Positions 9,379 through 18,502 of a stretch of 32,175 nt of DNA are shown here, piece by piece. Within the stretch, counting starts at the first letter, position 1. Each line of letters opens with the position of its first letter. The notes beneath the pieces are model-generated. The model was given only the letters and a program-made list of their open reading frames with translations, did not search any database and was not told where the DNA came from. A program made the position numbers and the translations under genes. Source of the DNA: Methanomassiliicoccaceae archaeon (GTDB lineage Archaea > Thermoplasmatota > Thermoplasmata > Methanomassiliicoccales > Methanomethylophilaceae); the NCBI GenBank assembly GCA_016281925.1, contig JAEEJP010000113.1:1-32175 (forward strand), read 5' to 3'.

Positions 9379-10263
9379 ATGCTTCCAGACATCACCATAG
9401 GGATATGCGCGTACAACGAAGCGCAGAACATAGCGCGCTGCGTAAGCTCGATATATTCACAGAAGACGCCGGGATTCCGGGTCAAAGAAGTCATCATAGT
9501 GTCCAGCGGAAGCACGGACGGCACCGACGACATAGTACGCGAGCTCCAGAAAGAGCACGGAGACATCAGTCTGATCGTCCAGAAGAAAAGAGAGGGGAAA
9601 AACTCGGCCATAAACGCATATCTGGACGCTAAGACGTGCGGGCTGGTCGTCATGCTGAACGCGGACAACATTTTCGGCACCGAAGAGTCCCTCCTGCGCC
9701 TCATAGAGCCGTTCGAGGACGAGAAGATGGGGATGGTCGGCGGCCACCCGGTGCCCACCAACAGCAAGGACGACAGGATCGGGTTCGCCGTCCATATGCT
9801 GTGGAGCATGCACCACAACCTCGCCATGATCTACCCCAAAATAGGGGAATTGGTGGCGTTCCGCGACATAGGCACGCGCCTGGCCCTGGACCAGCAGTCC
9901 GACGAGGACCTCATCAGGATGAACCTCGAGAAGGCGGGCTACAGATGCGCCTACGCCCCGGACGCGATAGTCTACAACAGAGGGCCTGAGACCGAGGAGG
10001 ATTTCCTCAAGCAGAGGACCCGCGTGAACATCGGCGAGTGCAACATGAAGAAGAAGTACGATTACGACATCCCTTCATGGAACAGGAAATACGTTCTCAA
10101 AGCCCTGTTCGGAACGGTCCGCGACCTGGGATTCCATCCCCTTAAGATGCTTTATGTCGGCCGCCTGGAGATGAAAGCCCGCTCGGACGCCAAAAAATAC
10201 ATCGAAAACGGGAACTGCGACATGAACATCTGGGACCCGGTCGGCACGACGAAAAAGCTCCGA
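9379..10263 (+). CDS. GT2-family glycosyltransferase (294 aa) ending at CGA 10261-10263; the standard-code ORF runs to 10563
   Basis: MLPDITIGICAYNEAQNIARCVSSIYSQK...MLNADNIF...DPVGTTKKL|CGA|; the tail beyond is antisense to the neighbouring gene. Confidence 0.88.
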
Positions 10264-11286
10264 TCGGACTTTCCTGCCGTCATCCCTTGTCTCGCCCGGG
10301 CCCACCGCGTCCCCGTCGGCGAGCACCGAATTCCTGACGGACGCGCCGGCGCATACCCTGCATCCCCTGCCGATTATGCTGTCTTCTATGGACGCGCCTT
10401 CTATCCTGCTTCCGCCGAGGACCACAACGCGCCTGAGACGGGACCCTATGACTTCGGATCCGCCCATTATCACGGCCGAATCGATGTGGGAATCCCTTGC
10501 AAAAGAGCCTTCCCCCACGAACACCGGGCCCGACGCGGATCCGCCCGATATGCGCGACAGTGAATCCCCGGGCTCCCTGGACGCCATGCACAGATTGGCC
10601 CTGACATAATCCGACGGCCGGCCGACGTCCATCCAGACGCCTTCCAGAGGGTATCCCATGAGCTTCCCGCCGGAGGCTATGATCTCAGGGAAGATCTCCT
10701 TGGAGAAATCGCAGAATCTTCCCGCCGGGATCCTTGCGAGGGCATCCCTGCTGACCACGTAGACGCCGGCGTTTATCAGGTCGGAGAACGTCTCCCCTTC
10801 CTTCATGCCCTCCCTGAACTCCAGTATCGAGCCGTCATCCGCGGTGCGGGCAACCCCGAACTCCCAGGGATTCGGCACCGGGACGAGGGCGACGGTCACC
10901 TCCGCTCCGGATCCGAAATGGCGGTTGACCTCCCCTTTGAGGTCTATGTCCGCGAAAACATCCCCGTTGGAGGCCAGGAAAACCGGATCCAGCCTGTTTT
11001 CCGCGAGTTTCAGCGCGCCCCCGGTTCCCATGGGTTCGCTTTCGTAGGAATACGATATCTTTATCCCCAGATCGGAGCCGTCGCCGAGCGCCTCCTCCAT
11101 CATCTCCGAGCGGTAGCCGCATGCCAGGATTATCTCCTCGATGCCGGCCCTGGCCATGGATCTCATGAGATACCATATGCAGGGCCTCCCGGCCACCGGA
11201 AGTATGGGTTTGGGGCAGCTCTCGGTGAGGGGGCGGAGCCTCGTGCCCTGGCCCCCCACCATTATGACGGCCTGCCGGACCCTCAT
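10264..11286 (-). CDS. Sugar-1-phosphate nucleotidyltransferase (HddC/mannose-1-P guanylyltransferase-like, hexapeptide C-terminus; 340 aa) ending at CGA; the standard-code ORF runs to 10075
   Basis: MRVRQAVIMVGGQGTRLRPLTESCPKPILPVAGRP...GASVRNSVLADGDAVGPGETRDDGRKV|CGA|. Confidence 0.88.
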
Positions 11287-12176
11287 CTGTCCATTCTCCT
11301 CCCGTTGAGGACGGCGAACACCGCGTTGGTCCCCTGGGGGACGCCCACGGATCTGGCGACCGGGACGCATTTGGCGCGGAGGATATGGATCACGGGCACC
11401 GGTATTGTCAGGTCGGAAACGCTCTCGTAGTTGGCCATGCCCTTCATTATTATCAGATCGGCGCTGGCCACGGCGTTCTTGGTTTCTTCCGGCGCGTTCT
11501 CCCAGTCGATTCCGACGTAGAATTTGCCGGTGTCATATATCTCGTCCAGATCCATGGCCAAGCCGGACCTCTCGACATCATCTTTGGTGACGTCGTTCAG
11601 GATGGGCTTCCCGCGGACCACTCCGATCACGTATTTCCCGTTCTTGCGGAGCTCCCTGATGAGGATCCTGTCGAGCTGGGACTCCCCGCAGTTGTCGAAC
11701 ACGTACACGACCCTTCTGGCTCCCAGAAGCAGCGAATTGATGAGCTCCTGGTCGTAAAGGCCGAGGCCTTCCGCCATGAACGCGTCGAACTTCTCGCCGA
11801 AATCCTCGGGGCTGTCCACAGTCTTGGCGTCGATCCCGAAATCCATAACGTTCCCGACCGCGGCGATGAGGATGGCGGTACCCAACCTGTTCTCGGAAGC
11901 GTCCACAAGGCCCTGCGCGCGCATTGCGAGGCCGTCGGCGATGTTGTCGGCGCTGACCTTTATCTTCTTGTAAGGGTCCTCCACCAGCATCTTGGAATAG
12001 GAGGCCTCGTGGACGGCCGTCCCTACTTCGGAGGTGGTCTTGTCCGGTCCCGTCGCCTTGGCCAGAGCTTTGACGCAGGCATCCATCGAAGCGTATTCGT
12101 CTATGCGGCTGTCCAGCCTGCACTGGAACAGCGCGCGTTTCATGAGGCAAGGTATGCAATCCGCCTGTATCTTCAT
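11283..12176 (-). CDS. DUF89/ARMT1-like metal-dependent phosphatase family protein
   Basis: MKIQADCIPCLMKRALFQC...VVYVFDNCGESQLDRILIREL...ADLIIMKGMANYES, DUF89 signatures. Confidence 0.88.
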   Translation of the reverse strand: MKIQADCIPCLMKRALFQCRLDSRIDEYASMDACVKALAKATGPDKTTSEVGTAVHEASYSKMLVEDPYKKIKVSADNIADGLAMRAQGLVDASENRLGTAILIAAVGNVMDFGIDAKTVDSPEDFGEKFDAFMAEGLGLYDQELINSLLLGARRVVYVFDNCGESQLDRILIRELRKNGKYVIGVVRGKPILNDVTKDDVERSGLAMDLDEIYDTGKFYVGIDWENAPEETKNAVASADLIIMKGMANYESVSDLTIPVPVIHILRAKCVPVARSVGVPQGTNAVFAVLNGRRMDR

Positions 12177-12364
12177 TTATGGCACCTGCGGCGTAATAGG
12201 CGTGGACCCTTATCAAACAATGCCGAGCGCGGCCCTGCCGGAGAAGATCTGCGGGCCGGGGATCCGGTATCCCTCCGCCTCGCGGGCGGAAAGGCCTCTC
12301 TTTAATTATTAAAGATTAAAGACGGGCTATTCTCTTAAATAGGTGTAGCCATATCGGACGCACT

Positions 12365-12532
12365 ATGGCAGCCGACAAAATATGCTCTTCATGCGGTAAG
12401 AGGCTCATCGGCCACGGCAATACCTTCTTCAAATGCCCCAAGTGCGGGGAGTATGAGATCGGAAGGTGCGACCAGTGCCGCGACCAGGGCGTCCCCTACG
12501 AATGCAAGAAATGCGGATTCATTGGACCGTGA
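12365..12532 (+). CDS. Small zinc-ribbon protein (HVO_2753-like, 55 aa)
   Basis: MAADKICSSCGKRLIGHGNTFFKCPKCGEYEIGRCDQCRDQGVPYECKKCGFIGP; four CxxC pairs; adjacent to aEF1-beta. Confidence 0.9.
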   Translation: MAADKICSSCGKRLIGHGNTFFKCPKCGEYEIGRCDQCRDQGVPYECKKCGFIGP

Positions 12533-12541
12533 GGTGCTCAT

Positions 12542-12811
12542 ATGGGAGAGTTATTCGCCAAATACGAAATAATGCCCGAGAACCCCGACGTCGATATGAA
12601 GAAGGTTCTCGAGAAGCTCCCCTCAGTGCTTCCCGCCGGAGTCAAACTCCAGAAAACCGGTCTCGAAGAGGCTTTCTTCGGTATGATGAAGCTCACCGCC
12701 GAATTCATCATCGACGATTCCGACGAAGGCGTCGGAGGAAAGCTCGAAGAGGCCATCGGCGCTCTGGAAGGCGTCGGAGAGATCTCCTGCGTCGATTCCA
12801 CGGTGCTCTGA
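12542..12811 (+). CDS. ef1b: Translation elongation factor aEF-1 beta
   Basis: MGELFAKYEIMPENPDVDMKKVLEKLPSVLPAGVKLQKTGLEEAFFGMMKLTAEFIIDDSDEGVGGKLEEAI. Confidence 0.93.
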   Translation: MGELFAKYEIMPENPDVDMKKVLEKLPSVLPAGVKLQKTGLEEAFFGMMKLTAEFIIDDSDEGVGGKLEEAIGALEGVGEISCVDSTVL

Positions 12812-12815
12812 AACT

Positions 12816-12835
12816 CGGAGGGGGAAATCCCCCCG
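12816..12835 (+). terminator. Candidate hairpin with T-rich tail
   Basis: cggagggggaaatccccccg followed by ttattttcattctgatttt. Confidence 0.65.
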
Positions 12836-12937
12836 TTATTTTCATTCTGATTTTCATGCGCTCCGATGCCGGGGACAGCGCCTTTCTGAATTCTTTCGAA
12901 TCAGGTTTTATAGGACCATACGGATGGGAAACGGAAC

Positions 12938-13960
12938 ATGAAGGCCGGCACCGACCATTATGCCGCTTTGGCGATAGCCCTCGCCGCATTGATATTGATT
13001 GGGGGGTATCTCACGTACAGCCCGGGCATATATCGCGGCGCATCGGCGGAATGGTCGGACGGACACGTCGATTTCTCCGTGGAATGCAGCGGATCGGACG
13101 TGTATTCGGCGGTTCTCATCAGCGGCGAAAAACGCCTGGACCGCCTGTATATCTACGTCGACGAGAAGGCAGACGGCCTTTACGGAGAAGCCTGCGCCAT
13201 GGCCTCCGATGGCATGGCTCCCCTGGCGTTCGACAGGGGATATGCCGCGGAGCAGATAGCCCAGATGCTCCGCTTCAGAGGCTTCGGCCAGACCGAGACT
13301 GTGGATCGCGCCGGCCTGGAGGAGATAATAGCGAATACAGCCGGAGATCCGGAAGGGACCGGGATAATGTCGGTATCCTTCGCGCTTCCGTCATCTGTTT
13401 ACGCGGGAAATGACGGCGACCCCCTTCTGAGATGGATCCGCGGCGGGGGCAGCCTGTTCTGGCTGGGCTCCGAAGCCGGGAAATTCCACTCGGACGGGGA
13501 AGGGCTCCGCATGGTCCGGAACAGCGGGGAGCTCCTGTTCGGAAGCGCGGACGCGATCGACTCGTCCAGCAAAGACATCGCATCGTACATAACCGGGGAG
13601 ACCATAGACAACGGATTCCTGGATGCGCTTTCCCTCAAAGGCAGCACGACATTGTTCGGCCTCAGAGGGGGCCTCCAGCTCGGATTCGTCCGCGAAGGGC
13701 ATTCTTCCGTCGCCGTGGCGCCTTTCGGAAGCGGCAGCATAACGGTCTTCGCTGGAGGCCCGGACCTGGAGCAGTTCGACGACATCGGGCAGACGATAGC
13801 GTCTGGGATAGGGCCTGACAGCTCTGTCCTGGACTGGGAGGAGGGGAAAGTCTCCAGAGGGACGGCCAGAGGTTCGATGGATTCCGCCGGGCCCTGCCAT
13901 CTTTACGTATACATGGGCGGGACGTACACCGATTGGGGGAGAACGCTTTATGCGCCTTGA
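12938..13960 (+). CDS. Membrane-anchored extracytoplasmic protein of unknown function
   Basis: N-terminal TM helix ALAIALAALILIGGYLTY followed by a soluble domain; precedes the polytopic GT with overlap. Confidence 0.7.
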   Translation: MKAGTDHYAALAIALAALILIGGYLTYSPGIYRGASAEWSDGHVDFSVECSGSDVYSAVLISGEKRLDRLYIYVDEKADGLYGEACAMASDGMAPLAFDRGYAAEQIAQMLRFRGFGQTETVDRAGLEEIIANTAGDPEGTGIMSVSFALPSSVYAGNDGDPLLRWIRGGGSLFWLGSEAGKFHSDGEGLRMVRNSGELLFGSADAIDSSSKDIASYITGETIDNGFLDALSLKGSTTLFGLRGGLQLGFVREGHSSVAVAPFGSGSITVFAGGPDLEQFDDIGQTIASGIGPDSSVLDWEEGKVSRGTARGSMDSAGPCHLYVYMGGTYTDWGRTLYAP

Positions 13961-15323
13961 GAAGACCGCGGGACGCTTCCGCCGCTGGGCGGAGAATGCC
14001 GGGCACCCGCTCCTGACGGTTTTCATGATCGGCCTGGCCGCGCGCCTGCTTATGATGGCGCTGGCGCTGGTCTTCGATTCGAACTATTGGGCGGTCGTGG
14101 TCCGCAACATCAACGCCGGAGGAGGCCTCTATGACATCGAGGGCTACTTCTACACCCCGGTCTGGGGCTACGTCCTCGGCCTTATGAACTCGTTCTCCAA
14201 CGCTTTCCTTGAGATAGGGGAGATGGGGGTCAAGGTGCCGGAGATAGCGTTCTTCGAGCAGAGCCCCAACCATACCATTTCGATCGTGACGTCTCTCGCG
14301 TTCGATTACTGCTCGAAAGCCCCTCTGATCCTGTTCGACCTCGTAGCCGCGCTTGCCGCCGGGAAACTGGCTGCGGAGCTTTCCGGGGACCGCATCCGCT
14401 CCGTGGCCGCATTCTCTCTGGTATGGCTCAGCCTGACCGTCATGGGTTCCTCCGGGATCATAGGGATGCCGGATTCCATCGGCGCCGCCTTCATGATGCT
14501 GTCGCTGCTTTTCCTCATCGGCAACAGATATTTCCTGATGGGGATGTGCTTCGCGCTGGCGGTGGCGACGAAATTCTTCCCCGTATTCCTGTTCATGCCT
14601 ATGGCCGCCTATTTCTTCGCTTCGGAAAAGGGATCCGGGAAAGCGGGCCTCCGTTTCCTTATGGCGGCGGCCGGAGGATTCGGCATCTTGGCGCTGATAT
14701 TCCTGCCGCAGCTCATGACCGGGGACATAACGGAATGCTTCAGATTCATAACGGACCGCACGGGATTCTCGTACGGCTCCGAAGGGGCGCCCCAGATCGA
14801 AGGGTTCACCCGGGTGGCCTGCTATGCCGCCATCTCGGCCGCCACAGTCTTCGCCGGCATATGGGTCGGCAAAGGCGGAAAGGAAGGGCTCAGGAAGAGG
14901 ATGTTCACGGGCGCTTTCATCTGCATGACGCTATGCATGCTGTATCCCCCGGCGCCGCAGTACCTGGTCGCCCTCATCCCCCTTCTGGCAATCCAGATTT
15001 CTACGGAAGACCGCAGGTTCATCGTGCCGTGGATCATAATCTGGATCAGCTCCGCCATAGTGTTCGCATCCACGGCGCCCACGAATCTCCTGCCGCTTTC
15101 CTTGGGGACAGGATGGCCGTCCCTGGATTCGATAATCGGCATGTTCGTCTTCCTGGACAGCAGCGGAGGCCTTTTCGACCACCTGAATCTGGTCTACGTG
15201 CTGGGATTCGCCGTGCAGTACGTAGGCATCGCGTCCATCGCCGCGATATATCTCCGCGGCAGGTCCGGAAACGGGGAGAAGACCTTTCCGGAAAACAGCG
15301 GGGACGAGGATACCGTTATATAA
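13950..15323 (+). CDS. Polytopic membrane glycosyltransferase (GT87/DUF2029-like)
   Basis: Multiple TM helices, FYTPVWGYVLGLMNSF, ALAVATKFFPVFLFMP. Confidence 0.75.
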   Translation: MRLEKTAGRFRRWAENAGHPLLTVFMIGLAARLLMMALALVFDSNYWAVVVRNINAGGGLYDIEGYFYTPVWGYVLGLMNSFSNAFLEIGEMGVKVPEIAFFEQSPNHTISIVTSLAFDYCSKAPLILFDLVAALAAGKLAAELSGDRIRSVAAFSLVWLSLTVMGSSGIIGMPDSIGAAFMMLSLLFLIGNRYFLMGMCFALAVATKFFPVFLFMPMAAYFFASEKGSGKAGLRFLMAAAGGFGILALIFLPQLMTGDITECFRFITDRTGFSYGSEGAPQIEGFTRVACYAAISAATVFAGIWVGKGGKEGLRKRMFTGAFICMTLCMLYPPAPQYLVALIPLLAIQISTEDRRFIVPWIIIWISSAIVFASTAPTNLLPLSLGTGWPSLDSIIGMFVFLDSSGGLFDHLNLVYVLGFAVQYVGIASIAAIYLRGRSGNGEKTFPENSGDEDTVI

Positions 15324-15358
15324 TTGAGAAAGACAACGGTCAGGACGGTTCTGTTAAG

Positions 15359-16105
15359 ATGAGCATCGACTGGCGCCGTTATATCGAATGCCTGGACCAT
15401 TCGAACCTCAACGCTTCCGAGAGGTACGTTTACAACCCCCTGGCCGTCCCTCTCGGAGGGCTGTGCCTCAAAATCGGCGCCACACCCAACGCCATAACCG
15501 CTTTCTGGGGCCTGCTGATGTTCCTCGCCTCCGTAGGATTCTACTTCGGGGATTACGTCCTCAGCATACTGTGCGGGATCGCATGGGTCATCGCCTACGC
15601 CCTCGACTGCACCGACGGGCCCGTAGCCAGGTACACCGGTCTGAAATCCCCCCGCGGAGACTATCTCGACGGGGTGAACCATCGCGTGACGTATCCGATG
15701 CTGATGTTTTTCATCGGATATTCCGTGTTCGCATCCGGAGGAAGGCCTATATTCGGCTATGAATTCGATCCCATAGCATATCTTATCCTGGGAACCGCGG
15801 CTGGGATCGCCATGGTTCTGATAATAGATCTGACCAACATCTACAACCGCCTGATGCCGGACGCGGCCATAGACGGGAACGACGGCTCCCTCGGAGTGGA
15901 AGGGAAAAGATTCGCCGGCAGGAAAGGCATCGCGGCCCTTTTCATGCTGAACCCAGCGGCGTTCACGAACATGATCGTTCTGATCCCCATCTTCGCCGCG
16001 CTGGACCGCCTGGACCTCTTCATAATCTTCTACGGCATCGTGTATCCCGCCGGCGCCCTGTCCAGATACGTGATGTACCTCAAGAAGCTGCCCAAACCGA
16101 TGTGA
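15359..16105 (+). CDS. CDP-alcohol phosphotransferase family protein
   Basis: DCTDGPVARYTGLKSPRGDYLDGVNHR, fits the D-x2-DG-x2-AR...G-x3-D family motif closely. Confidence 0.88.
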   Translation: MSIDWRRYIECLDHSNLNASERYVYNPLAVPLGGLCLKIGATPNAITAFWGLLMFLASVGFYFGDYVLSILCGIAWVIAYALDCTDGPVARYTGLKSPRGDYLDGVNHRVTYPMLMFFIGYSVFASGGRPIFGYEFDPIAYLILGTAAGIAMVLIIDLTNIYNRLMPDAAIDGNDGSLGVEGKRFAGRKGIAALFMLNPAAFTNMIVLIPIFAALDRLDLFIIFYGIVYPAGALSRYVMYLKKLPKPM

Positions 16106-16118
16106 ACCTGGTGCGAAG

Positions 16119-17663
16119 ATGGCTTTCAGCGGATTCTCACTGGAAAAGACCCCTCTGAACATGGTCACGAACACGGTCCGCACCGCGGTCATGGCCCTGG
16201 TCGGGATCTGGCTCATACCGTTCTACATAGATTCGCTGGGCACTGTCGCGTACGGGATAATCCCCGTGGCCACCACCATAACCTCGTACGTTATGATCCT
16301 GGCGGATTCTCTGGGCACGGCCAACTCCCGCTACATAACCCTGGCCATAAGAGAGACGGATGACGCCTCGCAATCGATATCCACCGCTCTGTTCGGGATC
16401 CTGAGGATATGCCTGGCACTGCTGCCGGCGGTGATTCTGATATCCATCGCGGCGCCGCATGCCATCGACATAAGCGGCAACGCCGCCGGCGACGTCCAGG
16501 CCCTGTTCCTGATGGTGCTGGGCGCGTCGGTGATCTCTGCGGTCCCGTCCGTGTTCTTCGGAGTGTATTCCGCGTTCAACACCCTGTATGTCTGGTATGC
16601 CGCCAGACTGATCTACACGCTCTCGCAGGTCGCCCTGATCCTGGTCATGTTCGAGTTCTTCGAGCCGTCACTGGCCCATGTCGGAGCCTCTTACCTGGCA
16701 TCGTCCGTCATACTCCTCGTCCTGGTTCTGATAACGGCCAAGCGCCAATATCCCAGGATGAGGCTTTCGCCGAAGCTCTACGACAGGAAGCTCTTCCGGG
16801 CCATGGGCAACCTCGGCGCGTGGGCCATAATAAACCGCGTCGGCAACCTGCTTTACATAGAGGCGTCCCTGATCCTGACCAACCTCTACCTGGGATCCGA
16901 AGCCGACGCGGGAGTGGCGATTATAGCGTCGCTGGTATCGATGATCCACACCGCCTGCTACTCGATCACGGCTTCCCTCGGGCCTCTGGTGTATGCGTGC
17001 TACTCAGACGGGGACATAGACGGGCTGAAGAGGCTGACCTCCGTCTCGATGAAATTCGTCTCGCTGATGATGGCCATGCCGCTGGCGCTGATCATCGTGT
17101 TCGCCCCGCAGGTGCTTCACGCCTGGGTGGGGGACGAATTCGGATATCTTTCGGCCGCAGTGGCCATCGCGCTGGCCGGGGACATAGCCGTGTGCGCCTA
17201 CACCGTGCTCCAGGACATACCCGTGATATATCTGAGGGTCAAGGAGCTGTCTCTGCCCACGTTCGCGTTCGGGATCCTTAACATAGCAGCCACAGCGGCC
17301 CTCCTGAGCTTCACGGACATGGGCGTCGACGGGGTCATCGCGGTATGGTTCGTCTGCACCATGGGATTCACCTTCTGGGCGATACCTCTGGCGGCGAAAA
17401 TGGTGGGGGCCCCCGTCATGCTCTATCTGAAGCCGATAGCCGGGGGATACTGCGCCATGGCGCTCTGCATAGGAGGCCTGTGGGCACTTTCCCAAGCGAT
17501 CTGGATACCCGGGACGTGGGCGGCGATAATCCCGCTCTTCGCAATTCTGTCCCTGGTTTACGCGTTCGCCGTGCTGCGCTCGTCCGGAAAGGGTGACAAA
17601 GAAGTCCTCCTTTCGATAATGCCCGAGGGGCTCAGAAGGATCGCCTCGAAGATCATGGGATGA
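16119..17663 (+). CDS. Wzx/MATE-like polysaccharide flippase
   Basis: About 12-14 hydrophobic segments; TVRTAVMALVGIWLIPFYIDSLGTVAYGIIPVATTITSY. Confidence 0.85.
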   Translation: MAFSGFSLEKTPLNMVTNTVRTAVMALVGIWLIPFYIDSLGTVAYGIIPVATTITSYVMILADSLGTANSRYITLAIRETDDASQSISTALFGILRICLALLPAVILISIAAPHAIDISGNAAGDVQALFLMVLGASVISAVPSVFFGVYSAFNTLYVWYAARLIYTLSQVALILVMFEFFEPSLAHVGASYLASSVILLVLVLITAKRQYPRMRLSPKLYDRKLFRAMGNLGAWAIINRVGNLLYIEASLILTNLYLGSEADAGVAIIASLVSMIHTACYSITASLGPLVYACYSDGDIDGLKRLTSVSMKFVSLMMAMPLALIIVFAPQVLHAWVGDEFGYLSAAVAIALAGDIAVCAYTVLQDIPVIYLRVKELSLPTFAFGILNIAATAALLSFTDMGVDGVIAVWFVCTMGFTFWAIPLAAKMVGAPVMLYLKPIAGGYCAMALCIGGLWALSQAIWIPGTWAAIIPLFAILSLVYAFAVLRSSGKGDKEVLLSIMPEGLRRIASKIMG

Positions 17664-17732
17664 ATAGGCGACCGAACAATACTAAATCGGAAGCCCGTTA
17701 CGGATTGAGGAACGAAACCCAGAAGTGATGCC

Positions 17733-18479
17733 ATGAACGAGACCCAGACCGCTCTCCTTTCGATGTACAAGGACATTAAAGAGGTCCTGGAGCGGAACGG
17801 GATAGAATTCTACTGCCATTTCGGTACCGCGCTGGGGGCGGTCAGGCACGGCGGGTTCATCCCTTGGGACGACGACGTGGATTTGGCCGTATGGGAAAGG
17901 GATCTTCCTGATGTGAACAGAGCTCTGGCCGGGGAGCTGGACCCCTCGGAATACTATTACCACATCCCCTCGGCGGACAACCACCCGCACGTCATCTCCC
18001 TGGCGAAGGGGAAGGAAGGCCTGAGGAACAGGGATGCGCCGTTCATAGACATCTTCCCGATATCGGATTATCCCTCGGGGAGGATCAGGCAGACGATCGC
18101 AGACGCCATGATCTGGGGGGACAACATTTCCATTTACGCGCTGGACCGCATCAGAAGCCCGGCCATACACAGGCGCCTGAAATGGACGCATGAAGCGTTC
18201 TACAGGCTGGCCCACATGGCGGCCGGCGGAAAATGCGGCCTGACCACGGTGTATTCCACCGAATTCAAAGGCTACATCTTCAGGAAAGAGGATTACGGCA
18301 GGCCTGTGATGCATGCGTTCGAAGACACCGAGATCCCCCTGCCGCAGGGATGGGACCGCATGCTGGAACATATGTTCGGGGATTATATGACCCCGCCGCC
18401 GGAGGGCCAGCGGAAAGGCGCGGGCGGATTCCCCTGCGGCGCCTGGATCGATTTCGAGGCCGGCTCCGGGAAGAAGCGA
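17733..18479 (+). CDS. licD: LicD-family phosphotransferase/nucleotidyltransferase (248 aa) ending at CGA 18477-18479; the standard-code ORF continues to TAG 18498
   Basis: ERNGIEFYCHFGTALGAVRHGGFIPWDDDVDLAVWERDL...; LicD motif GTALGAVRHGGFIPWDDDVD. Confidence 0.9.
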
Positions 18480-18502
18480 TTTTCCGCATCGAGACTATAG
18501 TC

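Noticed and set aside
10280-10337. A single missing base near 10285-10335 could also shorten both overlapping ORFs (new stops at 10280- and 10335+)
   Set aside because: It explains only this pair, whereas a CGA stop explains this and eight other sites without any sequence error, and both proteins meet an in-frame CGA first at the palindrome.
18498-18500. TAG at the end of the LicD ORF as a pyrrolysine codon or true stop
   Set aside because: In-frame CGA lies six codons earlier at the natural protein end, and no conserved sequence follows the TAG.
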